Positions 27,250 to 36,640 of a stretch of 64,000 bases of DNA are shown in pieces. Position 1 is the first letter of the stretch. Each line of letters opens with the position of its first letter. Below the pieces are notes generated by a model, which saw nothing but the letters and a program-made list of their open reading frames with translations, had not been told where the DNA came from and did no database searches. The translations under genes were made by a program, and so were the position numbers. The stretch comes from Pseudomonas trivialis (GTDB taxonomy: Bacteria > Pseudomonadota > Gammaproteobacteria > Pseudomonadales > Pseudomonadaceae): contig NZ_JYLK01000020.1 of NCBI RefSeq assembly GCF_001439805.1, forward strand, positions 21,856 through 85,855, in the 5' to 3' direction.

Positions 27250-28581
27250 ATGACGACTCGTCAGCCACTCTACAAATCCCTGTATTTCCAGGTGATCGTC
27301 GCAATCGTTATCGGTATTTTGCTCGGCCATTTCTATCCTGAGACCGGCGTGGCCCTCAAGCCACTGGGCGACGGCTTTATCAAGCTGATCAAAATGGTCA
27401 TTGCCCCGATCATCTTCTGTACCGTTGTCAGCGGCATCGCTGGCATGCAAAGCATGAAGTCGGTGGGCAAAACCGGTGGCTACGCGCTGCTTTACTTCGA
27501 AATCGTGTCCACCATCGCCCTGCTGATCGGCCTGATCGTGGTGAACGTCGTGCAACCGGGCGCCGGCATGCACATCGACGTCGCGACCCTGGATGCCTCC
27601 AAAGTCGCCGCGTACGTTACCGCCGGTAAAGACCAGAGCATCGTCGGCTTTATCCTCAATGTGATCCCGAACACCATCGTCGGCGCGTTCGCCAACGGCG
27701 ATATCCTGCAAGTGCTGATGTTCTCGGTGATCTTCGGTTTCGCCTTGCATCGCCTGGGTGCCTACGGCAAGCCGGTGCTCGACTTCATCGATCGCTTCGC
27801 CCACGTGATGTTCAACATCATCAACATGATCATGAAGCTCGCGCCGCTCGGTGCCCTGGGCGCCATGGCGTTCACCATCGGTGCCTACGGTGTGGGTTCG
27901 CTGGTGCAACTGGGCCAGTTGATGATCTGCTTCTACATCACCTGCCTGCTGTTTGTGCTGCTGGTGCTCGGCGGTATCTGCCGCGCCCACGGTTTCAGCG
28001 TGATCAAACTGATCCGCTACATCCGTGAAGAACTGCTGATCGTGCTGGGTACGTCTTCTTCCGAGTCGGCCCTGCCACGCATGCTGATCAAGATGGAGCG
28101 TCTGGGCGCGAAGAAGTCCGTGGTGGGTCTGGTGATCCCGACCGGCTACTCGTTCAACCTCGACGGCACCTCCATCTACCTGACCATGGCTGCCGTGTTC
28201 ATCGCCCAGGCGACTGACACCCACATGGACATCACCCACCAGATCACCCTGCTGCTGGTGCTGCTGCTGTCCTCCAAAGGCGCTGCAGGCGTGACCGGTA
28301 GCGGCTTTATCGTGCTGGCCGCGACCCTGTCTGCCGTCGGCCACCTGCCGGTTGCCGGCCTGGCGCTGATCCTGGGTATCGACCGCTTCATGTCCGAAGC
28401 GCGTGCGCTGACCAACCTGGTGGGTAACGCCGTTGCTACCATCGTTGTGGCCAAGTGGGTGAAGGAGCTGGACACCGACAAGCTGCAAAGCGAACTGGCT
28501 TCCGGCGGCACCGGTATCTCGGAAACCCGCGAAGTCGACGACCTGGGCGTCGCCGAAGGCCCGACTCCGGTGGTCAAGTAA
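27250..28581 (+). CDS. dctA: C4-dicarboxylate/cation symporter DctA
   Basis: Takes up succinate, fumarate, malate and related acids. The 443-residue member of the glutamate-transporter fold shows the family regions: KMVIAPIIFCTVV early, the serine-rich hairpin tip LGTSSSESALPRML (about residues 270-283), PTGYSFNLDGTSIY (about 304-317) and SSKGAAGVTGSGFI. The ATG at 27250 has GAGGA upstream; the frame extends upstream to 27025 but crosses the promoter. Monocistronic, ended by a terminator. Confidence 0.96.
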   Translation: MTTRQPLYKSLYFQVIVAIVIGILLGHFYPETGVALKPLGDGFIKLIKMVIAPIIFCTVVSGIAGMQSMKSVGKTGGYALLYFEIVSTIALLIGLIVVNVVQPGAGMHIDVATLDASKVAAYVTAGKDQSIVGFILNVIPNTIVGAFANGDILQVLMFSVIFGFALHRLGAYGKPVLDFIDRFAHVMFNIINMIMKLAPLGALGAMAFTIGAYGVGSLVQLGQLMICFYITCLLFVLLVLGGICRAHGFSVIKLIRYIREELLIVLGTSSSESALPRMLIKMERLGAKKSVVGLVIPTGYSFNLDGTSIYLTMAAVFIAQATDTHMDITHQITLLLVLLLSSKGAAGVTGSGFIVLAATLSAVGHLPVAGLALILGIDRFMSEARALTNLVGNAVATIVVAKWVKELDTDKLQSELASGGTGISETREVDDLGVAEGPTPVVK

Positions 28582-28616
28582 ACCGCTGATGGCGTGAACT
28601 GACGCCAAGGCAACCT

Positions 28617-28652
28617 GCAAACGCCCCGACCTGTTCGGGGCGTTTGCGTTTG
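28617..28652 (+). terminator. dctA terminator
   Basis: GCAAACGCCCCGA-CCTGT-TCGGGGCGTTTGC followed by GTTTGT: a long perfect stem with a short T-rich tail. Confidence 0.8.
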
Positions 28653-28726
28653 TGCGCACGGCCTTTTGGAATTTTTTGCTTTAGAGTCAATCGATACCTC
28701 ATCAACAAACGCTCACAGGAGGAGAA

Positions 28727-29713
28727 ATGGACAGTGTGGACCTGAACGTCCTGCGTAGCGTATTGGCGTGGCGCCAGGCCGGGCATCGCGTAATGCTGTA
28801 CAGCGTGGTGCAGACCTGGGGCAGTGCGCCGCGTCCGCCCGGGGCGATGTTGGCCCTGCGCGGCGATGGCGTGGTGATTGGCTCGGTTTCCGGCGGCTGC
28901 ATCGAGGATGACCTGATCGCGCGCCTGCAGGATGGCCGCCTGGCCGCTGACGGCCCGCCGGTGCAGAGGGTGACCTATGGCGTTACCCGCGACGAGGCGG
29001 CGCGCTTTGGCCTGCCGTGTGGCGGCACCCTGCGCCTGACCGAGGAGCGGGTGGTGGAGTGGGAGTGGGTCGCGCAGCTGCTGGCGCGCTGTGAGGATCA
29101 CCAGATCGTTGCCCGCGAGTTGAACCTGGTCACGGGCGAGGTGACCCTCAGCGATGCCAGCAAGACCGATGTGTTGAGCGTTGACGACCAGCGCTTGCGG
29201 GCCATCTACGGTCCGCGCTGGCGGCTATTGCTGATCGGTGCCGGCCAGCTGTCGCGGTACGTGGCGGAGATGGCGCGCCTGCTGGATTTCGAGGTGCTGA
29301 TCTGCGACCCGCGCGAGGAATTTGTCTACGGCTGGGAAGAACAGCACGGCCGCTTTGTGCCGGGCATGCCGGACGAAGCGGTGCTGAATATCCAGACCGA
29401 CGAACGCACGGCTATCGTCTGCCTGACCCATGACCCTCGGTTGGACGACATGGCCTTGCTGACCGCGTTGAATTCCAGCGCGTTCTATATCGGCGCGCTG
29501 GGCTCGCGGGTCAACAGCCAGAAGCGCCGGGAAAATCTCGCAGAACTGGGCCTGTCGAATGAGGCCATTGCACGTTTGCATGGGCCGATCGGTTTGCACA
29601 TCGGCAGTCACACCCCGGCGGAAATCGCGCTGTCGCTGATGGCGGAAATTGTCGCGATCAAGAATGGCGTGGCGCCGATGCAGAAAAAGCCGCTGGCGGC
29701 GGTGGCCGAGTGA
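28727..29713 (+). CDS. XdhC/CoxI family molybdenum-enzyme maturation protein
   Basis: 328 residues. The N-terminal XdhC/CoxI domain has GSAPRPPGAM (about residues 32-41) and the Cys motif SGGCIED (about 54-60). The C-terminal Rossmann domain has LLIGAGQLSRYVAEMA, the acidic strand CDPREEF and GSRVNSQKRR. XdhC proteins bind molybdopterin cofactor and insert it, sulfurated, into xanthine dehydrogenase-type enzymes. AGGAGGAG precedes the ATG. The next gene overlaps by four bases and is a MobA-like cytidylyl/guanylyltransferase, supporting a role in cofactor modification. No hydroxylase gene is in the window. Confidence 0.88.
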   Translation: MDSVDLNVLRSVLAWRQAGHRVMLYSVVQTWGSAPRPPGAMLALRGDGVVIGSVSGGCIEDDLIARLQDGRLAADGPPVQRVTYGVTRDEAARFGLPCGGTLRLTEERVVEWEWVAQLLARCEDHQIVARELNLVTGEVTLSDASKTDVLSVDDQRLRAIYGPRWRLLLIGAGQLSRYVAEMARLLDFEVLICDPREEFVYGWEEQHGRFVPGMPDEAVLNIQTDERTAIVCLTHDPRLDDMALLTALNSSAFYIGALGSRVNSQKRRENLAELGLSNEAIARLHGPIGLHIGSHTPAEIALSLMAEIVAIKNGVAPMQKKPLAAVAE

Positions 29714-30288
29714 CGCTGACCGCGATTGTACTGGCGGCGGGGCAGGGCAGTCGCTTTCGCGCCGAAACGGACCAGGATAAATTGCTGGCTCACTGTGTCG
29801 GCCGGGACGGCGTAACGCGACCGGTGGTCGAGCAGGTGTTGCTGAGCTTGCCTGAGCAGATCGTCTCGCGGCTGTTGGTGACGTCGCCGGGACGTACAGA
29901 GATCATCCGATTGGCCAAGGCGCACGGCTGCGAGGTCCTGCTGCTGCAATCGGCGGGGATGGGCGACAGCATCGCGGCGGCGGTTGCGGCCAGTGCGTCT
30001 GCTGACGGTTGGTTGGTGGTGCTGGGGGATATGCCGTTTATCCAGTCCGCGACTATCGAGCGTGTGATCGATGATCTGGAAAGCATCAATGTGCCAGTGC
30101 ATGCCGGGCAGCGTGGGCATCCGGTTGCTTTCGGTCGGGCATTTGGCGCTTCGTTAATGGCGCTGAAGGGGGATCGCGGCGCAAAGCCTTTGTTTGCTCA
30201 GGCTGCCGTGACGGAAGTGCCAGTGGATGATGCCGGCATATTCTGGGATGTGGATGTGCCGCAAAGGCTCAATTTCAACCCAGACTAA
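29710..30288 (+). CDS. MobA-like nucleotidyltransferase (MocA type)
   Basis: 192 residues of the molybdopterin nucleotidyltransferase family. It has the N-terminal nucleotide motif LAAGQGSRF (residues 8-16), the metal-binding LGDMPFI (about 104-110) and a HPVAFGR loop. MocA-type proteins attach CMP to molybdopterin for xanthine dehydrogenase-like enzymes, which fits the XdhC partner. Start is GTG at 29710, overlapping the XdhC stop. The gene ends immediately before a REPIN array. Confidence 0.85.
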   Translation: MTLTAIVLAAGQGSRFRAETDQDKLLAHCVGRDGVTRPVVEQVLLSLPEQIVSRLLVTSPGRTEIIRLAKAHGCEVLLLQSAGMGDSIAAAVAASASADGWLVVLGDMPFIQSATIERVIDDLESINVPVHAGQRGHPVAFGRAFGASLMALKGDRGAKPLFAQAAVTEVPVDDAGIFWDVDVPQRLNFNPD

Positions 30289-30289
30289 A

Positions 30290-30951
30290 ATGTGGGAGGC
30301 TCCATTACCTCTTCGACGTGGCGAGCGGGCTTGCCCCGCGTTGGGGTGCGAAGCGCCCCCAATCAAGCAAAACGCGCTGTACCTGACACTGCACAGAGCA
30401 TGGTCTTGGGGCTGCTGCGCAGCCCAACGCGGGGCAAGCCCGCTCGCCACAGTGATGTGACTGCCTCGGCTTCCTTGCGGCGACGGCGCGCTTCACGTAG
30501 CCGTTATGTGGGAGGCTCCATTACCTCTTTGACGAAGCGCTGTCGCGCAGCAAGCTGGGAAGCCTCTGTGGCGAGCGGGCTTGCCCCGCGTTGGGGTGCG
30601 AAGCGCCCCCAATCAAGGAAAACGCGCTGTACCTGATACTGCACAGAGCATGGTCTTGGGGCTGCTGCGCAGCCCAACGCGGGGCAAGCCCGCTCGCCAC
30701 AGTGATGTGACTGCCTCGGCTTCCTTGCGGCGGCGGCGCGCTTCACGTAGCCGTTATGTGGGAGGCTCCATTACCTCTTTGACGAAGCGCTGTCGCGCAG
30801 CAAGCTGGGAAGCCTCTGTGGCGAGCGGGCTTGCCCCGCGTTGGGGTGCGAAGCGCCCCCAATCAAGTAAAACGCGCTGTACCTGATACTGCACAGAGCA
30901 TGGTCTTGGGGCTGCTGCGCAGCCCAACGCGGGGCAAGCCCGCTCGCCACG
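30290..30951. repeat. Tandem REPIN array, 2.6 units of about 250 bp, with captured rne sequence
   Basis: Units begin ATGTGGGAGGCTCCATTACC at 30290, 30506 and 30756. Units 2 and 3 are almost identical with a 250-bp period; unit 1 lacks 34 bp; unit 3 stops at 30951. Each unit holds a REPIN (inverted GTGGCGAGCGGGCTTGCCCC arms, with GGGGTGCGAAGCGCCCC between). Units 1 and 2 also hold a stretch of about 40 bp (30461-30505 and 30711-30755) nearly identical to the 3' coding end of rne at 31159-31204. Apparent ORFs across the array are repeat artefacts. Bases 30952-31040 contain nothing I recognise. Confidence 0.85.
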
Positions 30952-31042
30952 GGGATATGGCTGCCTGAAATATCGGGCTTTAAAAAATCAACCCGTTATT
31001 TTGTATTTGATAAGAGTCTGCTGGTTAAGGCTTTTTGACCGA

Positions 31043-31083
31043 CAAAAAAAGCCCCGCCTGATCACTCAGGCGGGGCTTTTTTA
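31043..31083. terminator. Terminator of rne
   Basis: AAAAAAAGCCCCGCCTGA-TCAC-TCAGGCGGGGCTTTTTT. It is symmetric, so it works on both strands. It lies 14 bases after the rne stop on the minus strand. Confidence 0.9.
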
Positions 31084-31096
31084 GTGGCTGATGGAA

Positions 31097-34000
31097 TCAG
31101 ACGAGGGGTTTAGGCTCGTGCTCTTCTTCCTGAGCCTTTGAAGCCTGAGCAGCGGCGGCTGCCTCGGCTTCCTTGCGGCGGCGACGCACTTCACGTGGGT
31201 CGTTCGGCGCACGGCCGTTTTCAGTCAGAGCGCTGGCAGGTGCAGCTTCAACCACAGGGGCCGCCACTTCGGCTTCCACCGGCGCTTCAACCACTGGCGC
31301 GGGCTCGATGACCGGCGCAGGTTCAGCCACCGGAGCAGCTTCGACAGCGACGACCTCGGCAACCGGGGCTGGCGCTTCTTCCACTACAGGGGCAGGTGCT
31401 TCTACAGGGGCAGGAGCCTCAACCGCAGCAGCCGGTTCGGCAGTCCACTGGAAGGCGGTCTGTTCTTCACGAACTTCGCGCACTGCCGGGGCAGCTTCTT
31501 CGACAAACGGTGCTTCGACAGCTGGCGCCTCAACGGCCGCTTCAACCACCGGTTGAGCTTCGACCACTGGAGCCGCTTCTACGGCAACCACTTCGGTTTG
31601 TGGCTGGGCGTCACGCTCCAGTGCAACTTCCACTTCCGGAACCACTGGGGTTTCGATCGGGGTGGTCGCTTCGACGACTGGCGCTTCAACCACGGCGGTT
31701 TCGGCGACAGGCGCCTCTGCAGCAGGGGTTTCTTCAACAGCAGCGGTGGCGCGTTCAGCCTGCTCGTGAGCCTGGGCTTCAGCCGGGGCACTGATGACCG
31801 AGCTGGCCACGGCAGCGGTAACGGCCAGGCCAGCGGCCAGTTCGTTGCCTGTTACTTCGGCGCCTGTCGCTTCGTTATTGGAGCCTTCAGCGTTTTCGCC
31901 GGTCTCTTCCGAGCCTTCGATCACATCGCCGTTGGCATCACGCTGACGCTCACGACGGTTGCTGCGACGACGCTGGCCACGGGAGCGGCGGCGTGGACGA
32001 TCACCTTCGGCGTTGTCCTGGCCATCTTCCTGCAGTTGCTCTTCGCCGTTCAGCACTTCTTCTTCGCTGGAGGCTTCAGCTTGCTCGGCACGTGGCTGAC
32101 GCTCTTCACGTGGCTGGCGCGGTTGGCGCTCTTCACGTGGGGCGCGTTCTTCACGTGGCTGGCGAGCCGGGCGTTCTTCGGTGCTGGCAGCAGCGACGGC
32201 CGCTACGGCTGGCGAAGCGTCCAGTGGCTCGCGCAGTTCACGCACGCGTTCTTCACGCTCGCCACGCGGCTTGCGATCTTCGCGCGGTGCGCGTGCGGTA
32301 CGAGGTGCACGCTCTTCGCGGGGTGCACGCTCTTCACGGGCTACGGTCGGGGTGTCCTCGCGGGCTTCACGCGGGGCACGCTCTTCACGAGGTGCACGTT
32401 CTTCACGCGGCTTGCGTTCTTCGTCACGACGACCATTGCGGTTACGGCTCTGTTGACGGCCGTTACGGCGTTCTTCATTGCGCGCGGGGCGCTCGGCAGC
32501 AGGCTTTTCAGCCACAACCGGTGCAGCCGGCTCTTCCTTGGTGGCGAACAGGCTGACCAGCGACTTCACCAGGCCCTTGAACAGGCTTGGCTCAGGCAGG
32601 GCGGCCGGTGCGGCAACCGGTGCGGCGGCTTCAACCGGCACCGGTGCATTGGCGCGTGCCGGGGCGGTCTTGACGGCCGCTTCCTGGCGCACGAGGGTGC
32701 GGGTTGCTGCGGCCGGCTGGACTTCTTCCACTTCGGCGGCCGCCGCAGCGATTTCGTAGCTGGACTGGTTGGTGTGTGCTTCCGGGCTGTCATCACGCAG
32801 GCGCTGCACTTCGAAGTGCGGCGTCTCGAGGTGATCGTTCGGCAGGATGACGATACGGGCACGGGTGCGCAGTTCGATCTTGGTGATCGAGTTGCGTTTT
32901 TCGTTGAGCAGGAACGCAGCCACCGGGATCGGCACTTGTGCGCGGACTTCGGCGGTGCGGTCTTTCAGGGCTTCTTCTTCGATCAGACGCAGGATCGCCA
33001 GAGACAGCGATTCGACGTCACGGATGATGCCGGTGCCGTTGCAGCGCGGACAGACGATGCCGCTGCTTTCGCCCAGGGATGGACGCAGGCGCTGACGGGA
33101 CATTTCCAGCAGGCCGAAGCGCGAGATGCGGCCCACTTGTACGCGGGCACGGTCGGCTTCCAGGCACTCGCGGACTTTCTCTTCCACGGCGCGCTGGTTC
33201 TTGGCCGGGGTCATGTCGATGAAGTCGATCACGATCAGGCCGCCGATGTCACGCAGGCGCAGTTGGCGGGCGATTTCTTCAGCCGCTTCCAGGTTGGTCT
33301 GCAAGGCGGTTTCTTCGATGTCGCTGCCTTTGGTGGCGCGCGCCGAGTTGATGTCTATGGACACCAGGGCTTCGGTCGGGTCGATCACGATGGAGCCGCC
33401 GGAAGGCAGTTCGACCACCCGCTGGAAGGCGGTCTCGATCTGGCTTTCGATCTGGAAACGGTTGAACAGCGGCACGCTGTCTTCGTAAAGTTTGATCTTG
33501 CTGGCGTATTGCGGCATCACCTGGCGGATGAAGGTCAGGGCTTCGTCCTGGGCTTCAACGCTGTCGATCAGCACTTCGCCGATATCCTGGCGCAGGTAAT
33601 CGCGGATGGCGCGAATGATCACGTTGCTTTCCTGGTAGATCAGGAACGGCGCGGAGCGATCCAGCGATGCTTCTTTGATGGCGGTCCACAGTTGCAGCAG
33701 GTAGTCGAGGTCCCACTGCATTTCTTCGCTGCTGCGGCCAAGGCCTGCAGTGCGCACGATCAGGCCCATGTCGGCCGGAGCGACAAGGCCATTCAGCGCT
33801 TCACGCAGTTCGTTGCGCTCTTCGCCTTCGATGCGACGGGAGATGCCGCCGGCACGCGGGTTGTTCGGCATCAGCACGAGGTAACGGCCGGCCAGGGAGA
33901 TGAAGGTGGTCAGGGCGGCGCCCTTGTTGCCACGTTCTTCTTTCTCGACCTGAACGATAACTTCCTGGCCTTCGCTCAGGACGTCCTTGATGTTTACGCG

Positions 34001-34252
34001 GCCTTCGGGGGCTTTCTTGAAGTATTCGCGGGAGATTTCTTTGAGGGGCAGGAAGCCGTGGCGCTCGGAGCCGAAATCGACAAAGGCAGCCTCAAGGCTG
34101 GGTTCGATGCGAGTAATACGGCCTTTATAGATGTTGGCCTTCTTTTGCTCGCGCGCACCGGATTCGATGTCCAGGTCGTAGAGGCGCTGGCCATCTACCA
34201 GTGCAACACGCAACTCTTCGGGTTGAGTTGCGTTAATCAGCATTCTTTTCAT
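31097..34252 (-). CDS. rne: Ribonuclease E
   Basis: Essential endoribonuclease that starts mRNA decay and matures rRNA and tRNA. 1051 residues. The catalytic half has the S1 domain (about 35-120), 5'-sensor and RNase H-like regions (about 120-280), the DNase I-like domain with VSIDINSARATKG and VIDFIDM holding the catalytic aspartates, and the Zn-link CPRC near residue 405. The C-terminal half is unstructured: first an Arg-rich RNA-binding stretch with repeated REERAPRE units (about 580-720), then a long Pro/Ala/Val/Glu-rich scaffold. Start MKRMLINATQ at 34252 is the family N terminus. A long leader suggests autoregulation. Confidence 0.97.
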   Translation of the reverse strand: MKRMLINATQPEELRVALVDGQRLYDLDIESGAREQKKANIYKGRITRIEPSLEAAFVDFGSERHGFLPLKEISREYFKKAPEGRVNIKDVLSEGQEVIVQVEKEERGNKGAALTTFISLAGRYLVLMPNNPRAGGISRRIEGEERNELREALNGLVAPADMGLIVRTAGLGRSSEEMQWDLDYLLQLWTAIKEASLDRSAPFLIYQESNVIIRAIRDYLRQDIGEVLIDSVEAQDEALTFIRQVMPQYASKIKLYEDSVPLFNRFQIESQIETAFQRVVELPSGGSIVIDPTEALVSIDINSARATKGSDIEETALQTNLEAAEEIARQLRLRDIGGLIVIDFIDMTPAKNQRAVEEKVRECLEADRARVQVGRISRFGLLEMSRQRLRPSLGESSGIVCPRCNGTGIIRDVESLSLAILRLIEEEALKDRTAEVRAQVPIPVAAFLLNEKRNSITKIELRTRARIVILPNDHLETPHFEVQRLRDDSPEAHTNQSSYEIAAAAAEVEEVQPAAATRTLVRQEAAVKTAPARANAPVPVEAAAPVAAPAALPEPSLFKGLVKSLVSLFATKEEPAAPVVAEKPAAERPARNEERRNGRQQSRNRNGRRDEERKPREERAPREERAPREAREDTPTVAREERAPREERAPRTARAPREDRKPRGEREERVRELREPLDASPAVAAVAAASTEERPARQPREERAPREERQPRQPREERQPRAEQAEASSEEEVLNGEEQLQEDGQDNAEGDRPRRRSRGQRRRSNRRERQRDANGDVIEGSEETGENAEGSNNEATGAEVTGNELAAGLAVTAAVASSVISAPAEAQAHEQAERATAAVEETPAAEAPVAETAVVEAPVVEATTPIETPVVPEVEVALERDAQPQTEVVAVEAAPVVEAQPVVEAAVEAPAVEAPFVEEAAPAVREVREEQTAFQWTAEPAAAVEAPAPVEAPAPVVEEAPAPVAEVVAVEAAPVAEPAPVIEPAPVVEAPVEAEVAAPVVEAAPASALTENGRAPNDPREVRRRRKEAEAAAAAQASKAQEEEHEPKPLV

Positions 34253-34990
34253 GTTGTACCGTCGGTTTCCGGGCTGCCGGAAACGGCGTTCGGCACACAC
34301 GACTTCTCACGGTCGGTGTCAGGTGCGTCAAGAGTGGTTGGCCACTCCAGTGTCCAGCAATGCCTGCCAATTGGGCGGGCATCGCGACGGACGCGTCCTG
34401 CTTGTTAGCGGTGGTGACAAAGGCACCACTTCAACAAAAGCTAAGGTCAGGAGGAGGAATCAACCGGCGACTGTGGACGAGATGAAGCGTCTAAATATAA
34501 GCCTAGTGCTACACGGTCCGACGGTTGTGCATCTCCACCCTACACGTATCCCTGATAATTCGGGTGCTGCCGCGCGCAGAATCCGCAGCGGGTTGGCATT
34601 TACCGTGGGCTCCAATGGGGAGTCCACGCTCATGGCTAAACAAGACTCAACGTGGGCGACTGCGCTCACATCCAGCTCTTAACAGGCGTTGTTTCCGAAG
34701 CATTCGCCGTGGTCCGGCACAAGACTGACTGCACTTTGTGAACTGGCCGTAAATATCGGCGTAAAACGCGAGTATTCACTCTGCGCATCGCGCTCGCTTC
34801 AGGCCTCATGTCACCTGCGCTTGTTACAATCCTGAACCTTCCAGGGTGGCAAACGCCCCGTAGGACGGCCTCGCGTCCTGATGAATTGCGATGGTCAGGG
34901 CCGGCAGTTTGCCGCAAGTCCTCTGTCCAGGCCGCTTTTGGCGGCGTTCGCGACTATAGCAGCAATGATTAAGTGCTTCAATTCCATAAA
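34253..34990. other. rne-rluC divergent intergenic region with rne leader hairpins
   Basis: About 740 bases without a gene. On the rne side it has hairpins TTTCCGG-GCTG-CCGGAAA (34266-34283) and GAGTGG-TTGG-CCACTC (34332-34347), which would lie in the rne 5' UTR. E. coli rne is feedback-regulated through hairpins in a 361-nt leader, so these are candidates for the same purpose. A minus-strand TATATT near 34500 is a possible -10. The stretch 34690-34950 has no assignable feature. Confidence 0.45.
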
Positions 34991-34994
34991 AAAT

Positions 34995-35003
34995 TGTTAT
35001 CAT
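34995..35003 (+). promoter_or_regulatory. Extended -10 promoter of rluC (leaderless candidate)
   Basis: TGTTATCAT reads as an extended -10 (TGN-TATCAT). The expected transcription start, about seven bases on, falls at or next to the rluC ATG (35011), and no Shine-Dalgarno exists. Confidence 0.4.
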
Positions 35004-35010
35004 CGCCGCC

Positions 35011-35970
35011 ATGACGACTACCGCCCCCCCGACCCCCAGCGTCCAGCTGCTTGAGGTCTCGCCGGAATATGCCGGCCAACGCATCGACAATTTTCTCCTG
35101 GCCAGGCTCAAGGGCGTGCCCAAGACCTTGATCTACCGCATTTTGCGTAAAGGCGAAGTGCGCGTGAACAAGGGGCGAATCAAGCCCGAATACAAGCTGC
35201 AGGCCGGCGATATCGTGCGGGTACCGCCAGTGCGCGTGCCCGAGCGTGATGAGCCGGTGCCGTTGGCACAAGGCCTGCTGCAGCGCCTCGAAGCCTCCAT
35301 CGTGTTCGAAGATAACAAACTGATCGTGATCAACAAGCCCTGCGGCATTGCGGTGCACGGCGGCAGCGGCCTGAATTATGGCGTGATCGAGGCCTTTCGT
35401 CAGTTGCGCCCGGACGCCAAGGAGCTGGAGCTTGTGCATCGTCTGGACCGGGACACCTCCGGCCTGCTGATGATCGCCAAAAAACGCAGCATGCTGCGTC
35501 ACCTGCATACCGCCCTGCGTGGCGATGGCGTGGACAAACGCTACATGGCGCTGGTGCGTGGCAACTGGGCCAGTTCGATCAAGAGTGTGCGCGCGCCGTT
35601 GCAGAAGAGCAATCTGCGCTCCGGCGAGCGCATGGTCGAAGTGGACGAGGAGGGCAAAGAGGCCCTGACCCTGTTCAAGGTGCTGCGTCGTTTCGGCGAT
35701 TTTGCGACCATGGTCGAGGCCAAGCCGGTCACCGGACGAACTCACCAGATTCGTGTGCACACCCTGCATGCGGGCCACTGCATTGCCGGCGACACCAAGT
35801 ATGGCGATGAGGGGTTCTCCAAAGAGATTCGCGACCTGGGCGGCAAGCGTCTGTTCCTGCACGCCTACATGCTCACGGTGCCGCTGCCCGATGGCGGCGA
35901 GCTGAAGCTGCAGGCGCCCGTCGATGAGATGTGGGCCAAGACCGTGGAGCGCCTGAGTGTCGCACCCTGA
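35011..35970 (+). CDS. rluC: 23S rRNA pseudouridine synthase RluC (955/2504/2580)
   Basis: 319 residues: an N-terminal S4 RNA-binding domain (about 18-80, GQRIDNFLLARLKGVPK) and the RluA-type catalytic domain with HRLDRDTSGL, containing the catalytic Asp near residue 146, and GRTHQIRVH. It modifies three uridines near the peptidyl-transferase centre. No ribosome-binding site precedes the ATG, so the mRNA may be leaderless. It is divergent from rne, as in many gamma-proteobacteria, and overlaps the next gene by 14 bases. Confidence 0.95.
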   Translation: MTTTAPPTPSVQLLEVSPEYAGQRIDNFLLARLKGVPKTLIYRILRKGEVRVNKGRIKPEYKLQAGDIVRVPPVRVPERDEPVPLAQGLLQRLEASIVFEDNKLIVINKPCGIAVHGGSGLNYGVIEAFRQLRPDAKELELVHRLDRDTSGLLMIAKKRSMLRHLHTALRGDGVDKRYMALVRGNWASSIKSVRAPLQKSNLRSGERMVEVDEEGKEALTLFKVLRRFGDFATMVEAKPVTGRTHQIRVHTLHAGHCIAGDTKYGDEGFSKEIRDLGGKRLFLHAYMLTVPLPDGGELKLQAPVDEMWAKTVERLSVAP

Positions 35971-36619
35971 CTACAAACTGCTGATTTTTGATTGGGACGG
36001 TACGCTGGCCAACTCCATTGGCCGGATTGTCGAGTCGATGCACATGGCATCGACCCGCTCGGGCTTTGAGCTGTGTTCTGATTTCGCGATCAAGGGCATC
36101 ATCGGCCTGGGCCTGCCCGAAGCGATCCGCGTCTTGTACCCCGAGATCGGCGACGCCGAGTTGATCGCGTTCCGCAATCATTACGCCGATCACTACATTG
36201 CGCTGGAAGCCACGCCCTCGCCGCTGTTCGACGGCGTGGTGCAGTCGCTGGAAGCGTTTCGCGCCGAGGGTTATCACTTGGCGGTTGCCACCGGCAAGGC
36301 CCGTCGCGGCCTGGATCGCGTGCTCAAGGCTCACGGCTGGGAAGATTACTTCGACATCACCCGCGCCGCCGACGAGACCGCCAGCAAGCCCCATCCGCTG
36401 ATGCTCGAGCAGATCCTCGCCCATTGTGATGTGTCGCCGCGTCAGGCCTTGATGGTGGGCGATGCCTCCTTCGACCTGATCATGGCGCGCAACGCCGGCA
36501 TGGACAGCGTTGCAGTGAGCTACGGCGCCCAATCCGCCCAGGCCTTGCAGCAATACGAGCCCAGGCTGACCATTGATCATTTTTCGCAATTGCAGGTCTG
36601 GCTTGGCCAGGCTCAATAA
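35957..36619 (+). CDS. HAD-superfamily hydrolase, phosphoglycolate-phosphatase-like
   Basis: 220 residues with all HAD-IA motifs: nucleophile DWDGTLANS (residues 12-20), threonine/serine motif VATGKARRG, Lys in SKPHPLM and the acidic MVGDASFDLIMA. The helical cap of about 70 residues after motif I fits the PGP/PPi-phosphatase group. The substrate is not evident. Starts at GTG 35957 inside the end of rluC, so translation is coupled, and sppA follows 21 bases later. Confidence 0.9.
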   Translation: MSHPDYKLLIFDWDGTLANSIGRIVESMHMASTRSGFELCSDFAIKGIIGLGLPEAIRVLYPEIGDAELIAFRNHYADHYIALEATPSPLFDGVVQSLEAFRAEGYHLAVATGKARRGLDRVLKAHGWEDYFDITRAADETASKPHPLMLEQILAHCDVSPRQALMVGDASFDLIMARNAGMDSVAVSYGAQSAQALQQYEPRLTIDHFSQLQVWLGQAQ

Positions 36620-36640
36620 GTTTTTGCCGGGGTTAAGCGT

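Noticed and set aside
30227..30886. Overlapping ORFs inside the REPIN array
   Set aside because: They repeat with the array and translate repeat DNA; no start sites or coding pattern.
30290..30951. CRISPR array
   Set aside because: The period is about 250 bp, the whole unit is repeated rather than short repeats with unique spacers, and no cas gene is present.
31097..32600. Arg/Pro/Ala repeats of rne C terminus as a separate repeat element
   Set aside because: They are in frame within rne and typical of the RNase E scaffold region.
31553..34408. 951-codon plus-strand ORF opposite rne
   Set aside because: Antisense shadow of rne, with low-complexity product and no ribosome site.
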